A stretch of DNA of 64,000 nucleotides from Candidatus Rifleibacteriota bacterium (GCA_015232575.1 JADFZL010000008.1:62001-126000), one strand, 5' to 3'; shown: positions 16,136 through 25,576, counted from the first letter of the stretch. Numbers and translations: made by a program. Notes: a model not told the origin generated them from the sequence alone.

Positions 16136-18511
16136 TTAAAGATCTTCAATCCATTTCAAATCAATATAATTAGACAGGAGTCTCTGCTTTTCGTCAATCC
16201 ATTGAGGGAATATTTCAAATGACGCTGTAATTCCGGGTATAAGATAATTCACTTTTGAAATCTGATATTTTTTTTTTCTGCTATTCAGAAAAATTTTATG
16301 TTCTTTTCCATCTGATTCAGTGAGTATGCAAAAAAGACTTTCGATTTTAGTTACAATTCCCGAAACAATAAAAGTTTTTGAATTATTCTCAATGTTTTCG
16401 GAAAGCATTGATTTTTTTTCAGATTGGTTGAAAATAAAGAACTTGAGAAAGAATATTGTACAGAAAGCGAAAAACACTATTTGAAAGTTTTTAAATAAAT
16501 AACTTCTATCAGCAATCCTTGTGGGAAAGTTGTAAAGTTTTTTTACTGAATATTCCGGAGGAGATTCTTTCTTTTTTTCTTGTGCTTTATATTTTTTTTC
16601 AAGCTCTGATTCTAAAAATTTCAATTCAATTTCTTTCAGAACACCTGTTTGAAGTAAAAACGACTGGTTTGCCAACCTGGTCTTTCGTATTTCAGATTTT
16701 TCTTTTCTAACCTGCTCAAGTTTGTACAAATAATAAAGGTTTTCAATAGAAGGATTTGCCTGGAAAAAGCACAATGCTGTCTCAAGATTGACTGCTAAAG
16801 GAGTTTCAATTAGAATATCTGTTAAAAGATTTACAATTATTGGAAATTCAAAGAATATCAGACATTGAAGTCCCAAAGCTCTTTTATCTGAATTTTTGTT
16901 CCTCAAAAGAAGTGAAAGGAATGAAAGCGCCCTTTCAAGATCAGTTTTCTGGAGGATCTTCAACGCAGTTGCCTGGATTCTGGGCGTTTCACTGGCAAGA
17001 AATTTTCCAATATATGTTACCAGCTCATCAATGTCGAAAAAGGCAAGGTATTCCATTGCTGATGCCTGAAGCATCGTATCCTTTGAAAATAGGTGCTTGC
17101 GGGCAATCTCGCAAAAATCTTTCATCCTGAAGGTAAGTCCGACTTCGAGCGCGATAGATGTAACTTCGGAAGGCAATTCACGTTTTTTCAACAATTGCCT
17201 CAATTGTTCTTCATATAGAGGTTTGTCTTTAATTTGCATTGAAGCCAAAGATATTATCAAATACCTGTTTTCGAGTTCCAGAAGATTAATTGATTTCGAC
17301 TCTGTTTTATTATCTGTTTTTGATTTCGATTCAGTGTCTGCAAGTGTCTTATTCTGCAATTCGCATTCTTCTATAATTTGCAGGATCTTACAGCGCAATT
17401 CAGAATTGATTGAAGGCCACTCCAGACATTGCTGAAAGACTTCCCGAATCAGGGGCATGTTTAAAGCTTTTCTTATCTTTGCCGCTTCTTCCTGGGAAAG
17501 CGAACTTCTTGTCTCAAGTATCTGAATGGTTTTCAGGAAGAAGTTTCTAGCTTCTCTTTTTTCAACCCATTCTTTGAGTTTCTTCATATAGTCATGGAAA
17601 TCAGGAAGGATTTGACTGACTTCCAGGCTTTTACATGCAGCCCGGAGGATATCTTTTAACGCCTGGCTCCTAATTTCAGATGCGTTTTCTGCCATCTCCC
17701 AAAGTTGATACGGTATTTCCGGATCTGGATTGGAAATTATCAGAGCACCCGCATTTTTTAAAAATTCCGGATCATTCTCAATTGCAATGAATTTCAGCAA
17801 TACCGGCTTCATCAGGTTGAATGGAAGAAAAACAGAACATTGTAAGGCTGCCTGTTTGTCTGAAGCCATTCCAGCACTATTTAACAAACGATCAAGGTGA
17901 AGAACTGCTTCTGATGGATCAATTGAAGCAAGTCCTCTTATTGCAGGAATTCGAATTTTCGTTTCTGAAGCCGTTAAGAGATGCGGAAGAAGATTTTTCA
18001 GAGAAATTGGTGAACGCTCAACTATCAGCTCCAATGCTGCCGATCTGACAGAGAAAAGTCTGTCGTTCAATAATTTTAAAACATTAGGAATATCATTTTC
18101 GGGCCAATATTTACCAAGAGTTCTCATAATGGATGCTTGAACATCCGGTTCTTTTTCAAAGCTTAACAGCCTTGGAGATTCTGCTGCAATATGTTTTGCA
18201 CTTTTCTCGTCCATGCAGGCCAGAAACAGTAACTTTTCCTCACGGGAACCCTTGGAGAAAATGTTTTCAAATGATTTTGGAGCCTTTTCTGAAAAGCAGA
18301 ATTTTTCCCACTTTTTTAGAATTGCTGAGTAGATTCTTCGGCATTCCAGGTCATTTTCCCCTGGAAATCTAGACAACAATTCATGAAAAATTGTTTCGGA
18401 AAATTCAATTTTCTCCAGGCGCTGAAGGGCAATCAAACGATCTGATTGTCTTTGAGATTCAAGATTTATCAGAATCTCATCAGTTTCCATTCTTAATGAA
18501 AAGATTTTCAC
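16136..18511 (-). CDS. HEAT-repeat protein with one C-terminal membrane segment and small terminal domain
   Basis: 791 aa. Residues about 1-600 are alpha-helical repeats of HEAT type (for example LLSFEKEPDVQASIMRTLGKYW and RLFSVRSAALELIVE), a protein-binding solenoid. A lysine-rich segment (about 640-670) leads to a membrane helix (FQIVFFAFCTIFFLKFFIF, about 690-708) and a C-terminal domain of 80 residues that may be an OB-like beta barrel (TFIVSGIVTKIES, KIFLNS). The start is GTG 18511 with GGA upstream; ATG 18490 is possible. The solenoid would lie in the cytoplasm and the end domain outside, given the positive residues before the helix. It is upstream of the STAS gene in the same operon and may scaffold that signalling pathway (inference). 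Confidence 0.75.
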   Translation of the reverse strand: MKIFSLRMETDEILINLESQRQSDRLIALQRLEKIEFSETIFHELLSRFPGENDLECRRIYSAILKKWEKFCFSEKAPKSFENIFSKGSREEKLLFLACMDEKSAKHIAAESPRLLSFEKEPDVQASIMRTLGKYWPENDIPNVLKLLNDRLFSVRSAALELIVERSPISLKNLLPHLLTASETKIRIPAIRGLASIDPSEAVLHLDRLLNSAGMASDKQAALQCSVFLPFNLMKPVLLKFIAIENDPEFLKNAGALIISNPDPEIPYQLWEMAENASEIRSQALKDILRAACKSLEVSQILPDFHDYMKKLKEWVEKREARNFFLKTIQILETRSSLSQEEAAKIRKALNMPLIREVFQQCLEWPSINSELRCKILQIIEECELQNKTLADTESKSKTDNKTESKSINLLELENRYLIISLASMQIKDKPLYEEQLRQLLKKRELPSEVTSIALEVGLTFRMKDFCEIARKHLFSKDTMLQASAMEYLAFFDIDELVTYIGKFLASETPRIQATALKILQKTDLERALSFLSLLLRNKNSDKRALGLQCLIFFEFPIIVNLLTDILIETPLAVNLETALCFFQANPSIENLYYLYKLEQVRKEKSEIRKTRLANQSFLLQTGVLKEIELKFLESELEKKYKAQEKKKESPPEYSVKKLYNFPTRIADRSYLFKNFQIVFFAFCTIFFLKFFIFNQSEKKSMLSENIENNSKTFIVSGIVTKIESLFCILTESDGKEHKIFLNSRKKKYQISKVNYLIPGITASFEIFPQWIDEKQRLLSNYIDLKWIEDL

Positions 18512-18800
18512 AGTATTTTTCCGTGTACTTTCATACTTTATCAGGAATCATTTATAAGATCTCATCCCGAGGAAAACACACAAACTTGCCCAACCTTATT
18601 AAAAAACAAGTAAAAGAATGGTGACGATAGTACCAAACTTTTTCAAGAGGAGAGCAGCAAAGAGTATGATAAATTGATTTGATCATATTTTGCAACATGT
18701 TTAATAAATATTTTAATTCTTGTCACAAATTAAACTTATTTCTGGTTTTATATTCCAGAACCTATAAAATTATTAAATAAAATATTACAGGAGAAATACA

Positions 18801-19334
18801 ATGAACCGCAAGCTTATCTCTATTCTTGTTCTAGTTGTCGTAATGGTGTCAACTGCTTCTGTATCCGTGGCCCAGACCACCCGGGGTAAATCCTCTTCAT
18901 TCGTCGTTACCATCAGAGCGTACGAAATCAAGATGGGCTTTGAAGAAGGCCGTGACAAAAAATCGTATCCTGCGATAAAAAGAATTTCAGGGGAAGTGCT
19001 CTCTCTATCACCGGCAGCTCAGTCAGAAGATTCCATGGGTGCTGATCCGGCCATTCTTAGATATATTAAAGCTAATGCCAAAGAAATAGACCTTCTTCCG
19101 GGTTATGGTGTAGGGGAATTTCTTTTCCAGGGCGATCTTTTCCCATTCGCAGGGGTAAATAAACTTGGGAACATTTTTCATCGCAAGTGGGATTCAGTAA
19201 AAATCAAAGCTACGATAGAAGCAATAAAAGATCCTGAGAATGGTTATGTTTTATGGGTAAAACACGTAAGCTCAGTAGAAGCTGAAAAAGATGGCAAAAT
19301 AATTCCAACGCCAAGAGGCATTGTAAACAAATGA
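18801..19334 (+). CDS. Exported protein of unknown function
   Basis: 177 aa with AGGAG 8 bases before the ATG. The N terminus is a strong Sec signal (MNRKLISILVLVVVMV..., cleavage near VAQ-TT). The mature part of about 150 residues has mixed beta and helix character and no cysteines. It includes DLLPGYGVGEFLFQGDLFPF, which suggests a folded domain rather than a linker. No family was recognised. It stands alone, with 289 bases of noncoding DNA before it and a very strong terminator 30 bases after it, so it is probably transcribed on its own. Confidence 0.7.
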   Translation: MNRKLISILVLVVVMVSTASVSVAQTTRGKSSSFVVTIRAYEIKMGFEEGRDKKSYPAIKRISGEVLSLSPAAQSEDSMGADPAILRYIKANAKEIDLLPGYGVGEFLFQGDLFPFAGVNKLGNIFHRKWDSVKIKATIEAIKDPENGYVLWVKHVSSVEAEKDGKIIPTPRGIVNK

Positions 19335-19362
19335 AGTGATGTTTAATTAAATCAAATAGACT

Positions 19363-19400
19363 AACAAGCGCTTGAAATTGATCGTTTCAAGCGCTTGTTT
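19363..19400 (+). terminator. Intrinsic terminator after the exported protein gene
   Basis: A perfect 15-bp stem, with AACAAGCGCTTGAAA at 19363-19377 and its complement at 19385-19399, and a 7-base loop, followed by T residues. A second, weaker hairpin (GCTGAATT / AATTCAGC, 19442-19468) lies downstream. Confidence 0.85.
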
Positions 19401-19582
19401 TACAGTATGTAAAAGTGTGAAAATTTACTGCACTTTGAATCGCTGAATTATCAGTGTTTCAATTCAGCAAATTCAGCACTTTTAAAAAAATCGTTCAAAA
19501 AAATCAAACTTTTTATTCTTTCCATAACATATTATAATACGGCAGATAAGTTACGAAAAAAAATCCTGGAGAACCGGAAAAA

Positions 19583-22459
19583 ATGAGTTTATTAGCCAAG
19601 CGATACTTTTCCTGGATTCTCACTTGTATTGTATTTTTTATTTCTCCTGGAGTTCTCTTTTTCTGGGGCATGGAAAAGCGTTGGAATTCTCTTGAAAATC
19701 AGATGATCAACGATAAATTTGATCAGCTTGATGACATTCTGATGGCTTTGAAAAGAGATGATGTACCAAAAACCTTTTTCAGTAGAATTATATGTGAAAT
19801 TTTTTCTCAAGCGAAAAAAAGTCCCGATCCGGTTCTCTTTCTGGAAACAGCTATTCCTCAATTAAAGAGAAATTTTCCTGGCCTTTTTACTGTTGTGGCA
19901 GTTGATGGACAGGGAAATTTGATCAGAAAGATTTGTGATGATCATCCTCCAAGAGAATTATGGAAAAAGTGGTTTTTTGCTCAAAATTCACTTCCCGACA
20001 ATAATAGTTTTGACGAAGAAAAAAAAGCTAATAATTTGCTTGAGGAAAATTGGTCAGCATTTAAAATGCTCCTCGGGGAACAGGCTTTGATTTTTGATTT
20101 CACATTTAAACGGACTTTCTTTATAAGTGTTTCTTCTCAGGAAAAGAAACGCTGGTTTATTTCGTTGTGTAACCCCAAAATTGGTTTGTTTATTCATTTA
20201 TCGCAAAAACCGGATTTAAGTTTAATTGTAGCACAAACTTTAATAAAAAAATTCAATCGTAAATTAATTAACTCATACTTCAGAGTGGGAATTATTCAAC
20301 AATCTGCTCTTTTGAAATCAGGTTCAAAAAAGAATGCATATCTCAGCTTTTTAGAAACAAATAATCCACATCAAATTTCCCAGAGGAATTTGTTTTCATT
20401 TATCAACTTTTCTCCATTAGTACAAATGTACGCCTGCGTTTCTTTGAAAAAGAATGAATTATATTTAAATAATCGTCGGGTTTTGATTACTTTTCTTTCT
20501 TTGATCACATTAATTTTAACAATTGTTTCCTATCAAATGATCGTATTAGAGATTACTTTTCCAATATCAGTTAAAACACGTCTGGTTCTGTTATTCTCAT
20601 TTGCCGCTGGATTACCGGTTGCTATTTTAGCGCTAAGTGGATGGGATTATATTCACCAGCAGAAAAATGTCCTGGAACAGGATTTTTACCGGAACTCTGA
20701 GAAAGCTCTAACAAACTTTGATGCGGGTTTTCCCAAAATGATCGGACAAATTCAGTATGTATTCAAAGGTATTGCAAAAGAGCTTGATCTTTCATCAGAA
20801 AAATCTCAGGAAATAGCTTTCCAGAAACTTTCTTCACTTGGCAATCGTTTTTCTAAAGCAGACCTTTTTATAAGCGACAGAAAAGGAAAGATAATCTGGT
20901 CAAACAGACCCAATATTCAGAAATATGATAGACAAAGGAAATATCTGGGAAATCTCAGTATTGGAATGCTCGCAGAAATCAATAAAGAAGAGCCTCCAAA
21001 AGTAAGTGCAGTTATGGATGAAATGCTGGGGGCAATTTCAGGAGAAAAAATTTCCATTAGTCAACTGTTAAGCAATATCGGAGAGTTTTTCGAAACTGCC
21101 TTCGGAGTAAACAAATATCTTTATTGCTTTCACCCACTTTTTGATCATTCCAAAACAGCAACTCACATGCTTGCAATCATTTTTTCAAAAGGTGGCCTGG
21201 AAACTTCCTTTATTCGAACAAACCTCCCAAAACTGGAAGCAACTCATTATCCCATTTGTTTTTTTGCCAATCCAAAAACTTATTTCGAACCTTATGGTGG
21301 AGAAACCAACTCTCTAGGTTTGATGTGGGCCAAAACCCGAATAAGACAGAATACGACTTTTGGGAAATCTCGATATAAAAATGAGGAATACCTTGTAACA
21401 GGGATCAGACCCAAGGAAATGGCTGGAAAACTCCTGTTTGCCTATCGAAAATCAGATTATATACAAAAAGAACTTTCAAGAATAAACATTTTGCTCAGCG
21501 TCTTAATTGTTTTGTGCTTTTCAATGGCTTTGTTTTTTGGAAACATAATCTCACAACGTTTTCTCAAACCAGTCAGGCAATTTGAAATAGCAATTGAGGC
21601 ATTGCAGAAACGTGAGTTCAGCTATCGCCTTCCGCCTGGAGATGCAGATGAATTCGGAGCTTTAGCTTTAACTTTCAACAGAATGTTCGAAGGTTTGGGT
21701 GATTTGGAAATTGCAAAAATTGTCCAGGAAAATCTCTTTCCGAAAAAGAAGATTCAATCAGAATGTTTTTCGATCTTTGGAGCAAGTTGTCCCGCAAACC
21801 AGCTCGGCGGGGATTTCTTCGATTACAAAGTTCTTCCAGATGGAAAGATTCTTATTGTGATAGGAGACGTGGCTGGACATGGCGTTCATGCAGCGTTAGG
21901 AATGACTATGACCAAAGCTCTGTTAGAGAGTAAAACGGCACATGACCTTGAATTGGGCAAGAAAATACAACCAATTGATTTGCTGAAATCGTTACACAAT
22001 ATTCTGTACGAAAAGATTATGGTGAATGAGATGATTTCAATCTTGATAATGATTGCTGATCCCAATTGCTCCCAGGCGGTATTCGTTAACTCTGGGCATT
22101 GCTTCCCTTTTTTCTATAAAGCCGGAACTGCGCCAGTAATGATTCAAAACCTTTCCAGCAGACCTCTTGGAACCTGGGGAAAAAGAGAAAAAGACAAATT
22201 GAAAGAATTTTCATTGGAAATTCAGCCCGATGATAATATTGTTTTTTATACCGATGGATTGATAGAAGCGAGAAACAATAATAACGATTTTTTTGGTTTT
22301 GACCAGACCATTGAAAATCTGAAACCTTTGATTTCAGATGACCCCTGTGATACTTATCAGAAAATTACCAAATGGAGATTGGAAAACTCAAAACCACCCC
22401 AGGAAGATGATATCACAATTGTCGTATTGCATTGTCACAAGCATTCTGAAACATCCTGA
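19583..22459 (+). CDS. Membrane SpoIIE-type serine phosphatase with HAMP domain
   Basis: 958 aa. Membrane helices lie near residues 11-28, 302-322, 332-350 and 635-655, with two large extracytoplasmic or linker regions between them. A HAMP domain follows (about 655-710). The C-terminal PP2C/SpoIIE phosphatase (about 720-950) shows GGDFFD, VIGDVAGHGVHAAL, NSGHCFPF, FYTDGLIEA and DDITIVVL, which supply the metal-binding aspartates. It should dephosphorylate a STAS antagonist protein; the STAS gene at 15765 is a candidate. GGAG upstream of the ATG supports the start. A perfect TATAAT at 19533-19538 could be its -10 element, though the -35 is weak. The long N-terminal sensor region is not assigned to a family. 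Confidence 0.88.
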   Translation: MSLLAKRYFSWILTCIVFFISPGVLFFWGMEKRWNSLENQMINDKFDQLDDILMALKRDDVPKTFFSRIICEIFSQAKKSPDPVLFLETAIPQLKRNFPGLFTVVAVDGQGNLIRKICDDHPPRELWKKWFFAQNSLPDNNSFDEEKKANNLLEENWSAFKMLLGEQALIFDFTFKRTFFISVSSQEKKRWFISLCNPKIGLFIHLSQKPDLSLIVAQTLIKKFNRKLINSYFRVGIIQQSALLKSGSKKNAYLSFLETNNPHQISQRNLFSFINFSPLVQMYACVSLKKNELYLNNRRVLITFLSLITLILTIVSYQMIVLEITFPISVKTRLVLLFSFAAGLPVAILALSGWDYIHQQKNVLEQDFYRNSEKALTNFDAGFPKMIGQIQYVFKGIAKELDLSSEKSQEIAFQKLSSLGNRFSKADLFISDRKGKIIWSNRPNIQKYDRQRKYLGNLSIGMLAEINKEEPPKVSAVMDEMLGAISGEKISISQLLSNIGEFFETAFGVNKYLYCFHPLFDHSKTATHMLAIIFSKGGLETSFIRTNLPKLEATHYPICFFANPKTYFEPYGGETNSLGLMWAKTRIRQNTTFGKSRYKNEEYLVTGIRPKEMAGKLLFAYRKSDYIQKELSRINILLSVLIVLCFSMALFFGNIISQRFLKPVRQFEIAIEALQKREFSYRLPPGDADEFGALALTFNRMFEGLGDLEIAKIVQENLFPKKKIQSECFSIFGASCPANQLGGDFFDYKVLPDGKILIVIGDVAGHGVHAALGMTMTKALLESKTAHDLELGKKIQPIDLLKSLHNILYEKIMVNEMISILIMIADPNCSQAVFVNSGHCFPFFYKAGTAPVMIQNLSSRPLGTWGKREKDKLKEFSLEIQPDDNIVFYTDGLIEARNNNNDFFGFDQTIENLKPLISDDPCDTYQKITKWRLENSKPPQEDDITIVVLHCHKHSETS

Positions 22460-22546
22460 TATATAGATTCTTATAATTCCGATTGCTTTTTACTTAACTC
22501 TATGAGAAAATTTCACAGAATACTACTTTTTATTGGAGGGGAAAAA

Positions 22547-23029
22547 GTGAAAAAATATGTTTTCCTCTTTGTTATGTTTTATGTTTTCTGCTTGACAAGC
22601 CAACTTTCCAGCAAGAACCTGGTCAAGGAAAATGCGTCAGTTTTTCTTGAGGGCAGAATTCATCTGAGATTCGACTTCCTTTCTATTGTTCCCGATAAAG
22701 ATGAGAAAAAAATAGACCGGCTGAAATACAAGATTTCGTGCCTGAAAGGCAGTGCACATCTTAATAATGTTGAATATCTTGACTCTGCTGCAGGCGGCAC
22801 AGAAACCATTCGCTGGCATCAGTCGCCAAAAAATATGAGACAGGAATTGAAAGCCAGGTTCAGCAAAAAAATGTTACCCGGCGAATCTGAAATTTCCCAT
22901 TCAGCTAAACTTGATATTTCGCCATTCTCTATTGATACTGCAAAAGTAAGGTTCAGAATTTCAGCCTCGGGAAGGGATTACAAGGTAATCTGGATTCCAA
23001 ATACCAGGCAGATTTTCACCACATGGTGA
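22547..23029 (+). CDS. Exported protein of unknown function
   Basis: 160 aa, taken from GTG 22547 because GGAGGGG lies 5 bases before it; an in-frame ATG at 22502 lacks a signal. The Sec signal is clear (MKKYVFLFVMFYVFCL..., cleavage near SSK-N). The mature part has beta-strand character (FLEGRIHLRFDFLSIV, VRFRISASGRDYKVIWI) and a central lysine/arginine-rich stretch. No family was recognised. It is 87 bases downstream of the SpoIIE phosphatase gene and may share its transcript. Its stop codon lies inside the hairpin at 23008-23037. Confidence 0.7.
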   Translation: MKKYVFLFVMFYVFCLTSQLSSKNLVKENASVFLEGRIHLRFDFLSIVPDKDEKKIDRLKYKISCLKGSAHLNNVEYLDSAAGGTETIRWHQSPKNMRQELKARFSKKMLPGESEISHSAKLDISPFSIDTAKVRFRISASGRDYKVIWIPNTRQIFTTW

Positions 23030-23037
23030 AAATCTGC
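23008..23037. terminator. Hairpin overlapping the stop codon between convergent genes
   Basis: GCAGATTTTCACC at 23008-23020 pairs perfectly with 23025-23037. The TGA of the exported protein gene lies within the right arm. It separates this gene from hisS, which converges from the other side. It lacks a clear run of T on either side, so termination strength is uncertain. Confidence 0.55.
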
Positions 23038-23044
23038 TCAGCAA

Positions 23045-24400
23045 CTATTTTCCTGCTTTTACTTTCCCTGGAGCATCGCAAAGCGGCAATGTCAACTGTT
23101 CTCCGTCAGAAAGTCTTTTAATTGTAATTTTATTATCTTTCAGCTCATCAGCGCCGATTATTCCCGCATAAGATGCTTTGATTTCAGTAGCGTAGGACAA
23201 CTGCTTTCCAAGCTTCGTTGCATCAGGATAGACTTCAGCTTTTATTCCATTATTTCTGAAATGATCTGCAACTTCAAGGGCTTTTGATATTTCGACATCA
23301 GGAAAGCGGCAGAGAAGAATATCAGCACCCGGCATGAGATCAGGAAGAAGCTTTCTCTCTTCAGCAAGAAGAATAAGCCTTTCGAAACCAATTGAGAAAC
23401 CCACAGCCGGAATACGGCTTCCTTTAAACATTCCGATAAGATTATCATATCGGCCACCACCGCCCAGACTTCCCTTTAGATCGTGAACACGAATTTCAAA
23501 AATTGGTCCGGTATAATATCCAAGACCGCGGGCAAGCGAACAGTCTATTTTCAATCGTTTTCCAGATTCAGATGTTGAAGTGAACGCAAGAATATCAGCC
23601 AATTCCGAAATACATTTTAAAGCGATTTCATCTGCAGCAAAAATTTTTCTCAATCGTTCAAGCTCTGCATGATTATCTTCAGCAACTGAGCTGGTAAGCT
23701 CAATAAGCTTCTTTGTCGATTCGTCGCTGATATTTCTTTCCCGAAGTTCCTTTACCACTCCATCTGTACCAATTTTGTCAAGTTTATCAAGAGCCACCAG
23801 AGCTGTTTCTTCAAGAGAATCCGAAATTCCGCTGTAAGCAATCATTCTCTTAAGCAACTGGCGATGATTCACATGAAAATAAAAATCTTCGAGTCCAACT
23901 CTTTTCAAAACGCCCGAAACTGCACCACAAACCTCTGCCTCTGCCGTCAATGATTCGGTTCCTGTGATATCAATATCACACTGGCAGAATTCCCTGAATC
24001 TTCCCTTGCCAGGCCGATCTGCTCGCCAGACAGATTGAATCTGATATCGTCTGAAAAATTTTGGAAGATCTTTATTGTTTGCAACAAATCTTGCGAGAGG
24101 AACAGTAAGATCGTAACGCAGGCCAATATCAGCCAGATCAGCCTCTGAAGGTTTTCCCTCAAGTGCACGCGAAAGCTTCTCTCTGCGATGCAGAATTCTG
24201 AAAATCAGCTGGTCGCCTTCTTCGCCATATTTGCCAAGCAGTGTTGACAAATTCTCTATTGCTGGAGTTTCAATTTCAATGAATCCATATAATTCATACA
24301 CTTCTCGAATGATTTTTTCGATGTATCTTCTTGCAGCAAGTTCTTTACCAGAAAAATCACGCATCCCGCTGGGCGGGTTCGTTGAAATATTTCCCATCAT
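23045..24400 (-). CDS. hisS: Histidyl-tRNA synthetase
   Basis: 451 aa class II synthetase that charges tRNA-His. Motif 1 lies at the N terminus (PPSGMRDF, YGFIEIETPAIE); motif 2 is GRFREFCQCDIDI near residue 145; the histidine-A signature is ARGLGYYTGPIFE near 315; motif 3 is GFSIGFERL near 350. The C-terminal anticodon-binding domain begins near 370. The RYDLTVPLARF and QCDIDI signatures resemble the eukaryote/archaea-like HisRS subgroup also found in some bacteria, rather than the E. coli type. GGAG lies just before two tandem ATGs at 24400 and 24397; either may be used. The 264-base gap upstream is shared with the divergent secG promoter. Confidence 0.95.
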   Translation of the reverse strand: MMGNISTNPPSGMRDFSGKELAARRYIEKIIREVYELYGFIEIETPAIENLSTLLGKYGEEGDQLIFRILHRREKLSRALEGKPSEADLADIGLRYDLTVPLARFVANNKDLPKFFRRYQIQSVWRADRPGKGRFREFCQCDIDITGTESLTAEAEVCGAVSGVLKRVGLEDFYFHVNHRQLLKRMIAYSGISDSLEETALVALDKLDKIGTDGVVKELRERNISDESTKKLIELTSSVAEDNHAELERLRKIFAADEIALKCISELADILAFTSTSESGKRLKIDCSLARGLGYYTGPIFEIRVHDLKGSLGGGGRYDNLIGMFKGSRIPAVGFSIGFERLILLAEERKLLPDLMPGADILLCRFPDVEISKALEVADHFRNNGIKAEVYPDATKLGKQLSYATEIKASYAGIIGADELKDNKITIKRLSDGEQLTLPLCDAPGKVKAGK

Positions 24401-24581
24401 TATTCTCCTTTTGTCTCCAACACTATTGCTTTTGAAGGAAATCTGTTGTGCTGAATATTATCATTTTCAGAAAATGTTAGCCAGAATATTTTCTTTTCTT
24501 TTTTGTCCCTTCTTGTCCTGTCTTTGTTCCAGAGATTAACGAGGATGTTAACTTTTTTTTTGTAAGGAAAAATTTTTCCGA

Positions 24582-24610
24582 TTGACAAAAATCAACTATG
24601 TTGGTAAACT
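24582..24610 (+). promoter_or_regulatory. Sigma70-type promoter of secG
   Basis: TTGACA at 24582-24587 and TAAACT at 24605-24610 with 17-base spacing. The -35 is a perfect consensus. Transcription would start near 24617, leaving a leader of about 48 bases with AGGAG near 24650. Confidence 0.8.
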
Positions 24611-24664
24611 TCAAAAACTTGTAATTCGTACAGTAATAATTTCTTATTCAGGAGCATTTCAGGC

Positions 24665-24976
24665 ATGCTGGCCATATTGATTAAATTTGTGCATTTTCTT
24701 GTTTGTATCGGTCTTATCGTAATCGTTCTGCTGCAGGCTGACAAAGGTGAAGGCCTTGCCGGAGCATTCGGTGGTGGTGCTTCAAACACCATGTTTGGCG
24801 AAAGAGGCGCTGCAACTCCAATTGCAAAGTTGACTACCGGAATGGCAATCATTTTTATGATTACATCTCTGGTTCTTTCAATCTTTCTTCCAAGGATCGA
24901 GAGTTCTGGGGTCACACCAGGCGTATACGGAAATAATCCGCCAATAGAAGCACCTGTTAATCCTGCTGGAAAGTAA
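24665..24976 (+). CDS. secG: Protein translocase subunit SecG
   Basis: 103 aa with the two membrane helices of SecG (about 4-22 and 56-76), joined by the conserved loop: VLLQADKGEGLAGAFGGG followed by a TMFGERGAATPIAKLT segment. SecG is the small accessory subunit of the SecYEG channel in the inner membrane and speeds protein export. Its tail of about 25 residues is Pro/Gly rich. It has its own consensus promoter and is followed by an intrinsic terminator-like hairpin at 25035-25067, so it is probably expressed mostly alone. Confidence 0.95.
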   Translation: MLAILIKFVHFLVCIGLIVIVLLQADKGEGLAGAFGGGASNTMFGERGAATPIAKLTTGMAIIFMITSLVLSIFLPRIESSGVTPGVYGNNPPIEAPVNPAGK

Positions 24977-25005
24977 GATATAAACCATTTTTCATATTAA
25001 AAAAT

Positions 25006-25380
25006 ATGTGTTTTCGCAAAGCATTTAAAGAAAAAAAACTTCCGGAAATAGTCCGGAGTTTTTTTTTATTCATTATTTTTTCCCATCTTTCACTGGTTTT
25101 TTCAACATCTGAATTTAATGGGGAAACAATTAATAAACAATCTTATAATGAGATTGGAGTAGCTCAGGAAATATTTTTTTATGCTGAGCAGCAACCTTTA
25201 AAATATTCAGGACAAATTCTTAAACCAGATTATATTTCCAGTTACATCCCTCATCACAGTGTTGACAAAAAGAAATTTCAAAAAACAACAAAAACAGGTG
25301 TTTCTGATTTTTTTGCACTTACATGGCTTCCTCACGAATGGGGATACAATATTACTTATTACGCAACTTCCGATGGATAA
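25006..25380 (+). CDS. Putative small exported protein overlapping the secG terminator
   Basis: 124 aa, no recognised family. The N terminus resembles a Sec signal: a basic start (RKAFKEKKLPEIVR), then SFFLFIIFSHLSLVF and a possible cleavage site near FST-SE. The mature part of about 90 residues is rich in Tyr, Phe and Lys and ends ALTWLPHEWGYN.... The oddity is that the first 60 bases contain a terminator-like hairpin with eight T residues, and those Ts encode part of the hydrophobic stretch. Either the gene is read only by transcripts that pass the hairpin, or the first part of the frame is accidental. No Shine-Dalgarno is visible before the ATG. Confidence 0.5.
   Translation: MCFRKAFKEKKLPEIVRSFFLFIIFSHLSLVFSTSEFNGETINKQSYNEIGVAQEIFFYAEQQPLKYSGQILKPDYISSYIPHHSVDKKKFQKTTKTGVSDFFALTWLPHEWGYNITYYATSDG
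25035..25067 (+). terminator. Intrinsic terminator downstream of secG
   Basis: AAAACTTCCGGA pairs with TCCGGAGTTTT (one bulged T), with a 5-base loop and a run of T at 25059-25067. It lies 60 bases after secG and within the start of the next open frame. Confidence 0.75.
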
Positions 25381-25439
25381 TTTCAGGCATTTTTTTCTCT
25401 GAACAAAAACAATTCATTTAATTTGAAAGGAAAAACAAA

Positions 25440-25568
25440 ATGTCTGAAAATACAAATCAATCAAATAGCTCAACTTCTGAGAATCCAAACTCTGTACTGG
25501 TCTCAATAATAATTAAGACCGTTTTGTCAATACTACTTACAGGAGTATTTCTTTACTTCGTTATGTAA
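25440..25568 (+). CDS. 42-aa single-span membrane protein
   Basis: A short open frame read by hand: a hydrophilic Ser/Asn/Thr-rich N terminus of 18 residues (MSENTNQSNSSTSENPNS), then VLVSIIIKTVLSILLTGVFL and FVM, one membrane helix ending close to the C terminus. AAAGGA lies 9 bases before the ATG. The layout is that of a tail-anchored small membrane protein. The spacing from secG (about 460 bases, with one gene between) and the shared strand allow a link to the Sec channel, but that is only a guess. The gene is too short for a family call. Confidence 0.6.
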   Translation: MSENTNQSNSSTSENPNSVLVSIIIKTVLSILLTGVFLYFVM

Positions 25569-25576
25569 TTAGTTTA

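Noticed and set aside
18512..18800. Possible promoter TTGTCA...TATATT before the exported-protein gene
   Set aside because: The two hexamers are 23 bases apart, too far for a sigma70-type promoter.
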